64,000 nucleotides of DNA from UBA2329 sp964577215 (GTDB taxonomy: Bacteria; Bacteroidota; Bacteroidia; Chitinophagales; Saprospiraceae). The notes below the pieces were generated by a model. It was not told where the DNA came from. It did not search any database and saw only the letters and a program-made list of their open reading frames with translations. Both the position numbers and the translations under genes were made by a program. Where the stretch lies: positions 16,957 to 80,956 of the forward strand of contig CAZNYK010000002.1 of assembly GCA_964577215.1 (NCBI GenBank), read 5' to 3'. Shown piece by piece: positions 1 to 8,544 of the stretch (positions are counted from its first letter, which is position 1; each line of letters begins with the position of its first letter).

Positions 1-2
1 CG

Positions 3-188
3 GCGGTATCCACCGGCAAATTGCCGCGAGAACTGGCTTGTATGATCGCCGGTTGCTTTATGGTGTATGGCCTGCTATTTTCCATGGGTTACCTGCTATA
101 CGGACAAGCAATCTACGCCTTGCCCGGTTTAGCCATTTCAGCCATAGCGGGGTGGATCATTGTCAGGAACTGGAGAGCGTTGCATTGA
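3..188 (+). CDS. C-terminal fragment of a polytopic membrane protein (possible sodium:solute symporter)
   Basis: The frame is open from the left edge and ends at a TGA at 186-188, giving the last 61 residues of a protein. Two hydrophobic stretches are visible (around CMIAGCFMVYGLLFSMGYLL and IYALPGLAISAIAGWIIV), followed by a short basic tail, RNWRALH. This looks like the last two membrane helices of a transporter. The tail resembles sodium:solute symporters of Bacteroidota, but that is a guess from composition only. The gene converges on the DUF4340 gene, whose stop lies 18 bases away. Confidence 0.5.
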   Translation, partial: AVSTGKLPRELACMIAGCFMVYGLLFSMGYLLYGQAIYALPGLAISAIAGWIIVRNWRALH

Positions 189-206
189 CCAAGCGGTTAT
201 CTTTGC

Positions 207-1133
207 CTATTTCCAACTCTCCCAACCGGGAGCGAGCCTTTTGTACAATCCGGAGCTGTCGCTGTAAAAGAATGACCTCGGGTTTTGAGAAGATCGTATG
301 ACGTAGGGCTGCTTTCCAAGCGTATCCCTGTAAAAGGTGATGACTAAAGTCTCGGGAATATTATTGCCCCGAATGCTGAGTTTGCGGTAAAAATACTCAT
401 CAGCCCGCAGTTCGTCAAAATCGTCGGCAAAAGTTTCTCCGGAAACATTCCGGAAAATGTTGAGGTAATCTTCGACCTCCATTGAATCAAGCGCTTCGGC
501 GCCCAGCATCCAGCCCTGCGGCGTACGCGAAAATTCAAGGGTCGTATCCGGGCTTTCCCAACTGAAGCCAGTGACATCCATCTCCCGTTTCATGCGCAGC
601 AGCAGCCGGTTGCGGTACTCGTCAAAGGACCTGCCGATGTTCATCGCCTGGAACCCATCCACGGCGAAAACAGTATTTTCCCCTTGAAGCCGAAGAAAGG
701 AAACAACAGACTGGGTTTCCGGATCAAAATCCTCCCTTCCCAGCAAAAAATCTTCAATCAACTTGCCGCTTTCATATAACCTGAGCCTGAGCGACTGCTT
801 TTCGTCAACGCCGTACACCGGCCATAATTCTTTGTTTTTAGCTGCGATATGCCTGGTCTCAATCCGGGAAAGAGCCGTCAACAATTTTCCTACCGGCTCT
901 GGATCTGCTATTATACTACGCTCGCCATCTGTCAATATCCAGCCGCTTGTTTCCTTGCTGAGGCTGAATTCGCGCCCATCGGCAGGTAAAAATACGACTA
1001 GACTCAGCGCAGTCGTATCCACTTCGACAAGCGTAGTTTGAAAAGAACGCTCCCGCTTGCCAAATTCCCTGCGCGACAGGATCACAGCCGCCACGAGCAT
1101 CAGGAAAATTAGAACCAAGTGCTTGTTTTTCAT
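207..1133 (-). CDS. DUF4340 domain-containing protein
   Basis: 308 residues. An N-terminal hydrophobic anchor (KHLVLIFLMLVAAVILS) is followed by a soluble region predicted to lie outside the inner membrane. The body has the features of DUF4340: a segment comparing VFLPADG with a residue-by-residue WILTDGE motif, then YGVDEKQSLRLRLY, FLLGRED, VFAVDGF and a long beta-rich C-terminal half. DUF4340 proteins often accompany GldG-like ABC components in gliding/T9SS bacteria, but no such partner is present here. The biochemical role is unknown. The start is the first ATG after the preceding intergenic gap and gives a good membrane anchor. Confidence 0.8.
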   Translation of the reverse strand: MKNKHLVLIFLMLVAAVILSRREFGKRERSFQTTLVEVDTTALSLVVFLPADGREFSLSKETSGWILTDGERSIIADPEPVGKLLTALSRIETRHIAAKNKELWPVYGVDEKQSLRLRLYESGKLIEDFLLGREDFDPETQSVVSFLRLQGENTVFAVDGFQAMNIGRSFDEYRNRLLLRMKREMDVTGFSWESPDTTLEFSRTPQGWMLGAEALDSMEVEDYLNIFRNVSGETFADDFDELRADEYFYRKLSIRGNNIPETLVITFYRDTLGKQPYVIRSSQNPRSFFYSDSSGLYKRLAPGWESWK

Positions 1134-1213
1134 GGTGTCGCTTGTTTCCGGTTTTCATCCTGGAACCGGATAAGCCGCCGGGCGAAGGCAGCAAGTTTCC
1201 GGCTTTCACCGCT

Positions 1214-2710
1214 TCATTCCCCGTACAAAGTCTTTCCCGCCTCCTCGTACTTATCCCCTTTTTGCCACTGAGGGCGTTGAGAGGCACTTGCAACCAGCCG
1301 TGCTGCATGCGCGAAAGTCTGGCAGTACTTCAGCAAATAATCCATGTCTACAGCATCCGCTTCATCGGAAGTTTGATGGTAGTACCGGCTCAGTTCTTCA
1401 TCAAAGGCTGTTACGCCGGGGCTGAGGCAAAGGCTCGGCACCCCTTTGGCTGCAAAGGACACATTGTCGGAGCGGTCATACAAGCCCTGCTCCGGAACAG
1501 GATTGGGCATCACGTCGAGCTTGAAGGCAGCGGCTGCGGCGGTGATCAACTCGTCCGTGCCGGTTCGCCCGAAGCCTATGGCAGAAACAAATTTCATATC
1601 GTTGTACCCTGCCCCGTCAGCATTGAGGTTGTAAATAACTTGTTGTAAGGGCACAAGCGGGTGTTCTGCATAGTACTGGCTGCCCAATAGCCCCATTTCC
1701 TCCCCGTTACATGCCAGCAGGATGACGGAGCGAGCCGGCGGCTGTTGCGCCAGCACCCGGGCGGCAAGCAGCAGGGCGGTAGTTCCCATTGCATTATCCC
1801 TGGCGCCGTTGAAAATACTGTCTTCGGCAGTAAAAGCGCCGCCGCCGTCTTTGCCTGTGCCGACGTGATCGAAATGAGCGCTGAGAATTACGTATTCATT
1901 TTTTAGCGCGGGGTCAGCGCCTTCGATGAATCCCACCACATTGGGAACGTATGTTCTTTCAGTCAGTGTCCCGGAGCTGTTAAAATTGATCTTTTGCGAT
2001 TGCCCTTTCACTACCGCAGCGACCGGGTCATTACCTTTTTCTTTGAGCCAGCCGTATGGAATGTTGACGCCGCCCTGGTCGGAGTCATCGGCGAGGCGGG
2101 TAGAGGGCCGCCCGAAGTAGTTGAGAGCGAATTGCCAGGGGAAACCAAGCCGGTACAGCTCGATGAGCGCAACCGCCCCCCGCTCCTGGGCCAGGGCGCG
2201 CTTGGTGCGTATGCTGTTGAAAGCCGCCATAGGGCTGGAGTTGCCTGGAAGGCCTGAAATGGCGAAAACCACCTTGCCCTTTACGTCTATGCCTTCATAA
2301 TCATCGTGGTTTGAAGCAGCATCTACCCACCCATGCCCTGCAAATACAGCGGTGGTCTTGATATTTACAGCACCGCCTGACATGATTATAAAATCTTTAT
2401 TGTGCTCAAACGAGTTTTTCCCGACGGAGAGTGATACGGTTTGAGGCGGCGTTACGGTTTCAAGGGGAAAGTGCTGAAAATAATCATCAGCGCCGGATAG
2501 GGGTTTAACCCCGAAGGCATTGAAGTAGTCGGCTATGTAACGCGCAGCAACAAGATTTCCGGGGGCTCCGGTGCGGCGGCCCTGAAGTTCGTCGGAAGAT
2601 AAAAACCTCAAATGAGCTTCTACCTCAAAGCGAGGAGTCCCTGATTCCGGGAATTGTGCCGCTGCGGGCAAGCTCAGCGCTAAGCAACAAAAAAACAGCA
2701 GTTTTTTCAT
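1214..2710 (-). CDS. M28 family zinc aminopeptidase with PA domain, secreted
   Basis: 498 residues. A signal peptide, MKKLLFFCCLALSLPAAAQ, directs export. A protease-associated region lies around residues 95-250 (GHGWVDAASN, VKGKVVFAISG). The M28 catalytic domain follows with co-catalytic zinc ligands in order: AHFDH (about 277-281), GARDNAMG (about 303), the general-base pair in NGEEMG (about 338), NADG (about 365) and HQTSDE (about 445). The enzyme should remove N-terminal residues from peptides in the periplasm or outside the cell. A TTG start five codons upstream is possible, but the ATG at 2710 begins the signal peptide exactly and is preferred. Confidence 0.9.
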   Translation of the reverse strand: MKKLLFFCCLALSLPAAAQFPESGTPRFEVEAHLRFLSSDELQGRRTGAPGNLVAARYIADYFNAFGVKPLSGADDYFQHFPLETVTPPQTVSLSVGKNSFEHNKDFIIMSGGAVNIKTTAVFAGHGWVDAASNHDDYEGIDVKGKVVFAISGLPGNSSPMAAFNSIRTKRALAQERGAVALIELYRLGFPWQFALNYFGRPSTRLADDSDQGGVNIPYGWLKEKGNDPVAAVVKGQSQKINFNSSGTLTERTYVPNVVGFIEGADPALKNEYVILSAHFDHVGTGKDGGGAFTAEDSIFNGARDNAMGTTALLLAARVLAQQPPARSVILLACNGEEMGLLGSQYYAEHPLVPLQQVIYNLNADGAGYNDMKFVSAIGFGRTGTDELITAAAAAFKLDVMPNPVPEQGLYDRSDNVSFAAKGVPSLCLSPGVTAFDEELSRYYHQTSDEADAVDMDYLLKYCQTFAHAARLVASASQRPQWQKGDKYEEAGKTLYGE

Positions 2711-2736
2711 GTCAATGGTATTCAATAGTTTATTTT

Positions 2737-3585
2737 TCAGAATAAAGCCGGTTGTTGTGGAACAGGTTCGCTTTTCCCCGTGGCTTCGGAAAAAGCTGGC
2801 GTTTCAGGAGGTAAAAGAGACTTAACCACCCTGAGCCGGTGTGAATATTTGCGTTTCTCCTCATCGTATATTCCGTAGTGATCGAGTTTATCGATGCGTA
2901 CTTTGCCGAAAGCATGCAGGATGCGATTTTCGGGAAAAATAATCCCCGCGTGAAATACACGGCCGAAATTGTTCTCAAAAAAAGCCACATCGCCCGGATT
3001 TGCCTGCTCTATGAAATCGACGATACTTCCTTCATAAACCTGGTTTTCAGCACTTCGGGGCAGCCGGATGCCAACTAATTTATAAGCCATCTGCACCAAA
3101 CCGGAGCCATCAATACCCAAAGGTGAGCGACCGCCCCACAGGAAAGGAACATGCAGATACCTGCGTGCCAACTTGAGCAGCATTTCCCTGCCTGGAGCAA
3201 AATTGCCCGGGAAAACGACCTGCCCGCTGAAGGTGTATTCTGCCTGGCCAAGTTGGAAGCGGATACCGTCATAACCCGGCAATTGGGCGCCGAGGGGAAT
3301 GGGCAGGAAATGATCGCGGGAAGAAGCGGCCTGCAACAGTTCCAAGCTAAGCGCATATTGCGTGCGATAGCCGGTGTACTCAGCAGGAGTGATTTCGAGG
3401 AGTTGGTTGGAGGCGGCCCAGCCGACGGTATCGTCCCACACGCATCGCAATTTGGACCATGCGCGCCCTTTTTCTTCCAGCACCTCTACAACTTCGCCAA
3501 ACAAAAGCTGCGACACCATCTCGCCGCGCTGAGAAGGATGAGAACGCAAAGCAATTACGCTAAGAGGACAAACGGCAAAAGTCAT
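2737..3585 (-). CDS. SH3 / NlpC-P60 (C40) family protein lacking the catalytic cysteine
   Basis: 282 residues with no obvious signal peptide. An N-terminal bacterial SH3-like region (residues about 10-70, VVEVLEEKG...WSKLRCVWDDTVGW) precedes an NlpC/P60 fold. The block WGGRSPLGID-G-SGLVQ at about residues 149-166 matches the family's GIDCSG signature except that residue 160 is Gly: codon GGC at 3106-3108 on the minus strand, where TGC would give Cys. The catalytic His is kept (His212 in FHAGII), as is the following ILHAFG segment. Family members cut D-gamma-glutamyl-diaminopimelate bonds in peptidoglycan. This one should be inactive as a cysteine peptidase and may bind wall peptides instead. 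The rest of the frame is intact. Confidence 0.85.
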   Translation of the reverse strand: MTFAVCPLSVIALRSHPSQRGEMVSQLLFGEVVEVLEEKGRAWSKLRCVWDDTVGWAASNQLLEITPAEYTGYRTQYALSLELLQAASSRDHFLPIPLGAQLPGYDGIRFQLGQAEYTFSGQVVFPGNFAPGREMLLKLARRYLHVPFLWGGRSPLGIDGSGLVQMAYKLVGIRLPRSAENQVYEGSIVDFIEQANPGDVAFFENNFGRVFHAGIIFPENRILHAFGKVRIDKLDHYGIYDEEKRKYSHRLRVVKSLLPPETPAFSEATGKSEPVPQQPALF

Positions 3586-3701
3586 GGCACAAATTGCATG
3601 GCTGTTTAACGCTGCTGCAAAACACTTGCAGTGTTACCGAAAGACCAAAGATACTAAGTTTTCAAAATTCTCCGTTCTTTTGGGGCTTATTACCACATTA
3701 T

Positions 3702-4778
3702 ATGGCTACAATGTCCACATTTAAAAATCTCATCTCCACATGCGCCCTGGCAATTTTTATCCCATGGAATGCGCTCCACGCTCAAGATCAGCACTTTACT
3801 CAGTATTATGCATCTCCGCTTACGCTCAACCCTGCCCTTGCAGGATCTTTTAGCGGTACTTTCCGGATGTCGTTGATATACCGGGACCAATGGCGCAGCG
3901 CCCTGGAAAATCCATATGCCACCTATTCTGCTGCCCTGGATTACCGCACCGGTCTGAAATTCAAGAAAAAAGTGCTGCGGGACAATATCGGCGTGGGCGT
4001 CCTTTTTTACAACGACAGGGTGCCGGAGGTAGGCTTTTACCACAACCAGGTAAACATCGTAGGAGCATATCACAAATCATTGAATTACAGAAAAAACGAA
4101 TTCCTTACTTTAGGTGTCCAATGGGGTGTCAACCAGCGCAATATCAACTATGACAACCTGAGCTTCAACGATCAGTTCAACGGCACCGACGGCTATACCC
4201 TGCCGGGAAGGGAAAACTTACCGCGAAACAATTTTGCTTTCGGGGATTTGGCGGTGGGCATCAATTATACCCTGGCGCCGGATAAAGGCGTCGGCTTATT
4301 TGCAGGTGCGGCAATGCACCACATCATGGAGCCGCAGATAAGCTTTTATCAGTTTGAGGAAATTATTGACGGCGAAAAAGACAACCGCCTGGCCCGGAAG
4401 TACACAGCCCACGTGGGCCTGAAAGTGCCTTTGGGCGAGCGCGTGCAGTTTTTGCCCCGCGCGCTGGTTTACAATCAAGGGCCCCACCTTGCGCTGAATG
4501 CCGGAACTAACTTTCGCTTTTTGGTAAGCGAAATCAGCGGAGCAGCATTGCACTTAGGCACATGGGTGCGACCTGCAAGAGACGAACAGAAAACCATGCG
4601 ATTGGACGCGTTGATCCTGATGACCGGTTTTGAATTCCAGAATTTTCTTGTTGGTTTGAGTTATGATGCTACCGTGAGCTATTGGACCACCGCCGGACGC
4701 CGCACCGGCGCCTTTGAACTCTCTATCGCATATCTCGGCGCCTTTGAGAACGAAACGGTGCTTTGCCCTAAGTTCTGA
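3702..4778 (+). CDS. PorP/SprF family T9SS-associated outer-membrane protein
   Basis: 358 residues. A signal peptide (MATMSTFKNLIS...NALHAQ) is followed by the PorP/SprF hallmark opening DQHFTQYYASPLTLNPALAG and GTFRMSLIYRDQW. The rest is a beta-rich barrel with alternating aromatic residues, ending near the C-terminus with FELSIAYLG. PorP/SprF proteins are outer-membrane barrels that pair with PorE-type periplasmic proteins to anchor T9SS or its surface adhesins. No gldKLMN or porE gene is adjacent, so this is probably one of several paralogues tied to a particular cargo. The frame extends upstream to a TTG at 3594, but the ATG at 3702 (or 3711) gives a proper signal peptide. Confidence 0.88.
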   Translation: MATMSTFKNLISTCALAIFIPWNALHAQDQHFTQYYASPLTLNPALAGSFSGTFRMSLIYRDQWRSALENPYATYSAALDYRTGLKFKKKVLRDNIGVGVLFYNDRVPEVGFYHNQVNIVGAYHKSLNYRKNEFLTLGVQWGVNQRNINYDNLSFNDQFNGTDGYTLPGRENLPRNNFAFGDLAVGINYTLAPDKGVGLFAGAAMHHIMEPQISFYQFEEIIDGEKDNRLARKYTAHVGLKVPLGERVQFLPRALVYNQGPHLALNAGTNFRFLVSEISGAALHLGTWVRPARDEQKTMRLDALILMTGFEFQNFLVGLSYDATVSYWTTAGRRTGAFELSIAYLGAFENETVLCPKF

Positions 4779-5930
4779 TCACAGCTCTACGTGCTCCACA
4801 ATCTCAAGGCCGTAGCCAACCAGCCCTATGCGCCGTTTGGGGCTTTGAGTCATCAGCCGGATTTGGGTAATGCCGAGATCGCGCAAAATTTGGGCGCCTA
4901 CGCCGAAGTCGCGCTGGGCCATATCCGGGGAGAACACCTGCGATTTGATCTCTTCCTCCGTAAGATGCTGGAGGGACTGTAACTGCGCAAGTATGGCGTC
5001 GTTCTTCTCGCTGTGCCGCATGTAAAGCAACACGCCTTTCCCTTCCTTTCCAATCCGATGGGCGGCTCGTTCCAAAAGTACGCCGTAGTTGCCAAGCAGG
5101 AACCCGAGTACATCTCCGGTTTCAGCCGTGGAATGGACGCGCACCAGTACGGGTTCATCAGGCCTCCAGTTGCCCATGCAAAAGGCCAGGTGGAGGTCGC
5201 CGGTTGTGATCTGCCGGAACGCATGTACCGAAAACGTTCCAAACCTTGTATGCACCGGCACTTCCATCTCTTTGCGGATGAGGCGCTCTGTGCGCATTCG
5301 ATACTCTACCAGGTCCTTGATGGAGATGATCTTGAGATTGAATTTTTTGGCGATCTCGTACAATTGAGGCAGGCGGGCCATGGTGCCATCCTCATTCAGT
5401 ATCTCCACCAAAACGCCGGCAGGAAAAAAGCCTGCCAGGCGAGCCAGGTCAATGGCAGCCTCCGTGTGGCCGGTTCGGCGCAACACGCCGCCTGTTTTAG
5501 CCCTCAGGGGGAAAATGTGGCCGGGTCTGGCAAAATCGGCGGCCCTGATACCGGGATCGAGCATCGCACGGATACCTGTGGCGCGATCGTATGCCGAGAT
5601 GCCGGTAGTACAGCCACGCCCAATGAGGTCAATGGAAACAGTAAAAGCTGTTTCGTGCAGAGCTGTATTATTGGACACCATGAGGTCGAGCCCCAGTTCG
5701 TCGGCCCGTTTCTCAATAATAGGCGTACAAATAAGCCCTCTCCCGTGAGTAGCCATAAAATTGATGATCTCAGGGGTGACGCACTCAGCGGCACATATAA
5801 AATCGCCTTCGTTCTCCCGGTCTTCGTCGTCCACTACGATGATTACCTTGCCTGCGCGAATTTCTTCGACAGCCTCCTCAATGGTATTGAGCCGTACAGG
5901 CTCAGTGGCGTTTGGTAGGTTCCCAGACAT
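4779..5930 (-). CDS. ribB: 3,4-dihydroxy-2-butanone 4-phosphate synthase with degenerate GTP cyclohydrolase II domain
   Basis: 383 residues in the two-domain RibBA layout. The N-terminal half (1 to about 205) is a complete DHBP synthase: DDEDRENEGD, ATHGRGLICTP, RPGHIFPLRA and RTGHTEAA are all present, so it should make the four-carbon riboflavin precursor from ribulose 5-phosphate. The C-terminal half resembles GTP cyclohydrolase II overall (PVLVRVHS, GVGAQILRDLG, GYGLEIVE) but lacks the three zinc-binding Cys: the usual HSEC is HSTA and RCDCG is LGNYG. RQEGRGIGL is replaced by RHSEKNDAI. This half is probably not catalytic, and a separate RibA would be needed. The gene overlaps the end of the upstream GT2 gene by 29 bases and abuts the PorP stop. 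Confidence 0.9.
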   Translation of the reverse strand: MSGNLPNATEPVRLNTIEEAVEEIRAGKVIIVVDDEDRENEGDFICAAECVTPEIINFMATHGRGLICTPIIEKRADELGLDLMVSNNTALHETAFTVSIDLIGRGCTTGISAYDRATGIRAMLDPGIRAADFARPGHIFPLRAKTGGVLRRTGHTEAAIDLARLAGFFPAGVLVEILNEDGTMARLPQLYEIAKKFNLKIISIKDLVEYRMRTERLIRKEMEVPVHTRFGTFSVHAFRQITTGDLHLAFCMGNWRPDEPVLVRVHSTAETGDVLGFLLGNYGVLLERAAHRIGKEGKGVLLYMRHSEKNDAILAQLQSLQHLTEEEIKSQVFSPDMAQRDFGVGAQILRDLGITQIRLMTQSPKRRIGLVGYGLEIVEHVEL

Positions 5931-7104
5931 TGCTTCTAATTCCTTTTACAAATCGAAAAAAACCCTGGAGCAGAGCCAGGTTCATCAGCATAAAATAGCG
6001 CACATTTCTCAAAATCATACAGTTGGCCCCAAAGCGTTTCAGCAGTAAATCCGCCAAGGGCATCAATATGGCCGGCGCGATGACGCAAAGGAACAAAAAA
6101 CGGTATAAGAAGTTCCCGTTCCATGCGGCAATTGCTCCTGACAAGGTCATAGCTGCCAGAAAAAAGGGGCCCAGCCAGCGTAAAATTTTGTGCGAAAAGA
6201 ATGCAAAGCCCAATGGGGTGATGGGGGGCCACCACAGCCTGCGAAATAATGCCATATTTTGGAAGTTCCCCGCGGAAATGCGCGCCTTGCGCCGGTATTC
6301 TTCCCGCCAATCGTGCGATACGGGCTCATGGCATAAAGCTTCCGGTTCGTTGATGGCCAGGGCGCCTCGCTCAAATACTTTCATGGTTATGAAGAAATCA
6401 TCGACTAAAAAATTGGCGGGCACCTGATTGAAATAATCGGATCTTAGCATATAGCACCCCCCAAAAGGACCGATCATTTTCCGCCAGACGATGCTTTCCA
6501 GGAGCTTTACCTGCACCTCCCTGGAAATATACCGGTCTTCTGACCTGGAAATGCCTTGCTCCTCCAGGCCCGTGTGCTCCATAAAAGCATCCACCACTGC
6601 TATATCCGGATTGCGGAAGTGCTTTGCCAGGTGGAAAGTAACGCCCCTGCTGAGCATGACGCTGGCGTCGGTAATGAGCAATATGTGTCCGGGGCCAGGC
6701 GGATGATGCTGCAAGGCGATGTCAACTAAGTGGTTGATCACTCCGGGCTTGCCGCGGCGCATGGAAAAGGGAAAGAAAAACACCCCGGGTTTGCCGTTTG
6801 TCATTGCCGCTACAATGGTGTTGGTTTGATCAGAAGACCCGTCCGAACCAATGAAGATCAATCGCTTATCTGCTGGGTAATTTTGGCAAAACAGGGTTTT
6901 CAGTTTTTGCGCTACGACTTTTTCCTCGTTATATAAGGACATAATAACTGAGACAAAAGGCAGGTCTTCTTCACGGGAAAATACCTCGGTGTTGTTCGTC
7001 TTCCCCTTGGCCAGGATGCGCAAGATCAAAGGATAGATCAGGTAAGAATGCACCAGGGCGAACAGAGCCAGAAAAAATAAAATTACTGCGGCTGTATGGA
7101 TCAT
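5902..7104 (-). CDS. Family 2 glycosyltransferase, membrane-anchored
   Basis: 400 residues. An N-terminal membrane helix (AVILFFLALFALVHSYLIYP) is followed by a GT2 (GT-A) catalytic domain: FVSVIMSLYNEE, IGSDGSSDQT (first DxD-like site), LLITDASVML (second acidic site), GPFGGCYMLR, FLVDDFFITM (ED-type acceptor site) and a RRKARIS motif in place of QxxRW. Three or four C-terminal membrane helices follow. It should add a sugar from an NDP-sugar to a lipid-linked surface glycan at the inner membrane. It sits directly behind the GT4 gene (stop at 7116) and overlaps ribB, so these genes are probably co-transcribed. An in-frame TTG at 7119 lies just upstream; the ATG at 7104 is preferred. Confidence 0.87.
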   Translation of the reverse strand: MIHTAAVILFFLALFALVHSYLIYPLILRILAKGKTNNTEVFSREEDLPFVSVIMSLYNEEKVVAQKLKTLFCQNYPADKRLIFIGSDGSSDQTNTIVAAMTNGKPGVFFFPFSMRRGKPGVINHLVDIALQHHPPGPGHILLITDASVMLSRGVTFHLAKHFRNPDIAVVDAFMEHTGLEEQGISRSEDRYISREVQVKLLESIVWRKMIGPFGGCYMLRSDYFNQVPANFLVDDFFITMKVFERGALAINEPEALCHEPVSHDWREEYRRKARISAGNFQNMALFRRLWWPPITPLGFAFFSHKILRWLGPFFLAAMTLSGAIAAWNGNFLYRFLFLCVIAPAILMPLADLLLKRFGANCMILRNVRYFMLMNLALLQGFFRFVKGIRSNVWEPTKRH

Positions 7105-7115
7105 GGCGCTGCGCT

Positions 7116-8333
7116 TCAAACCTTCACGGAATCCACCAAGAGCGCAGCGTAAGTTTCCATGAGATTTTTTCCGATTTCATGGCTTTCGAAGTGCCGTCCG
7201 ACGAATTCAACCGCCCTGCGCCCTATCTGTTCCAAGCGGCCGTTTTGCTGGTGACAATACCGGAGCGCTTCCACAAACTCCTGGGCTGAATCGGCAATCA
7301 AAACTTCCCGCTTATGGCGGGCGGGAATTCCCTCCAGGCCTATGGTGGTAGTGACCACAACCTTTCCCAGAGCCATAGCCTCCAGTATTTTCGCCCTCAT
7401 GCCGCTACCGGACAATAAAGGCACCACCATGACGCTGTGCTGGTTGATAAAACGGGAGGCACTACCTACTTCACCCACAAATGTGATATTGCGTTGCCTG
7501 ATTTGCCGTATCCATTGCGGAGCGTTGCGCCCTGCAATATGCAGCCTCAAACCCGCATGACGACGGCGCAACTGGCCCCACACCTCATCCAAAAACCATT
7601 TTACGCCTTCCACATTGGGAGTCCAGTCTAAGGAACCGATGAAAGAAATGCTCACATCCTTCCGGTAACTGCGGAAATCGGGTTTGTAATCCCTCAGGTC
7701 AACGCCTATCGGTACCACCACCGAGGCGTTGGCATAACCCATCTCGACAAAGCGGTCTAAGTCCCGGCGGGAAATAGCCGCCAGCAGATCGTATTCGTTG
7801 AGATGCTGAACTTCAAATTGTTTCAGCTTTTTGGTCAAGTGATTAAGGTATGCCTTTTTGAGCGGGAACTGCGTATTTTGAACCACCCGCTCCCATATCT
7901 CGTGCTCCACGTTGTGGGCGCGCATTGCAATGAGCGCATTGGAGTATTTGCGGATGACGGGGATGTAGGGCGAAAGGTATAATGTTTCCAACTGCACGAC
8001 GTCGAAATCCTCTTCCTGGAGCAGGTGGATAAGCCTGGACTCAAAGGTCTTGGAAATAAAGCGGGAAACGTGGTAAGATTCAGTAGAAAACAGGTTTAAA
8101 AAGGCATCCCAGGCCTTGATGCGGTTATCGACGCACACAGAGTGTATTTCTTTGTAGTGCTCCAGTTCCTTCGGCACCCCGCTGATCTCTACAAAATGTT
8201 TACTTGTATTCATAGCCAGGAGGGTGACCTCCCCCCCTACCCCGCTCAACGCCTTGCTCAGCCCGGTAACGGCAATGGATTCGCCATCTTTCAGGGGGTA
8301 GGGAAATTTTTTACACAGTTGAAGTATCCTCAT
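7116..8333 (-). CDS. Family 4 glycosyltransferase
   Basis: 405 residues, GT-B fold. The N-terminal half begins MRILQLCKKFPYPLKDGESI, with the glycine-type acceptor loop of GT4 enzymes. The linker carries VVPIGVDL. The C-terminal donor-binding half has VSISFIGSLDWTPNVEG, LHIAGRNAP, ITFVGEV and the signature region VVPLLSGSGMRAKILEAMALG, where the Glu contacts the nucleotide sugar. It should transfer sugars in surface polysaccharide synthesis. It is upstream of, and probably in one transcript with, the GT2 gene. The ATG at 8333 is the first residue of the typical N-terminal strand. A TAATTTTG box lies about 20 bases upstream, at 8353-8360 on the minus strand. Confidence 0.9.
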   Translation of the reverse strand: MRILQLCKKFPYPLKDGESIAVTGLSKALSGVGGEVTLLAMNTSKHFVEISGVPKELEHYKEIHSVCVDNRIKAWDAFLNLFSTESYHVSRFISKTFESRLIHLLQEEDFDVVQLETLYLSPYIPVIRKYSNALIAMRAHNVEHEIWERVVQNTQFPLKKAYLNHLTKKLKQFEVQHLNEYDLLAAISRRDLDRFVEMGYANASVVVPIGVDLRDYKPDFRSYRKDVSISFIGSLDWTPNVEGVKWFLDEVWGQLRRRHAGLRLHIAGRNAPQWIRQIRQRNITFVGEVGSASRFINQHSVMVVPLLSGSGMRAKILEAMALGKVVVTTTIGLEGIPARHKREVLIADSAQEFVEALRYCHQQNGRLEQIGRRAVEFVGRHFESHEIGKNLMETYAALLVDSVKV

Positions 8334-8497
8334 CAGGTTGGATTGCAGGGAGCAAAATTAAACGTTTGTTCCGCTTTTTTTACCCGGAGAGGACTTTTCA
8401 GAGCATGAACCTTCCTGAAGCGGACTAATGGCAAACGTTTTTTTATAAACAAAATTGGAAGAAAATTTAGTCTGAGTAAAATAATATTACAAAAATA

Positions 8498-8522
8498 ACC
8501 GGACAGGTCTGACCTGCCCGGT
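8498..8522 (-). terminator. Hairpin terminator after the M1 peptidase gene
   Basis: ACCGGACAGGTC at 8498-8509 pairs with GACCTGCCCGGT at 8511-8522, with one A/G difference that becomes a G-U pair in minus-strand RNA. On the minus strand the stem is followed by a T-rich run (TTATTTTTGTAATATT). It lies 23 bases past the stop of the M1 peptidase gene. Confidence 0.7.
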
Positions 8523-8544
8523 ATCTGCCTCTTGGCTGCCGGCC

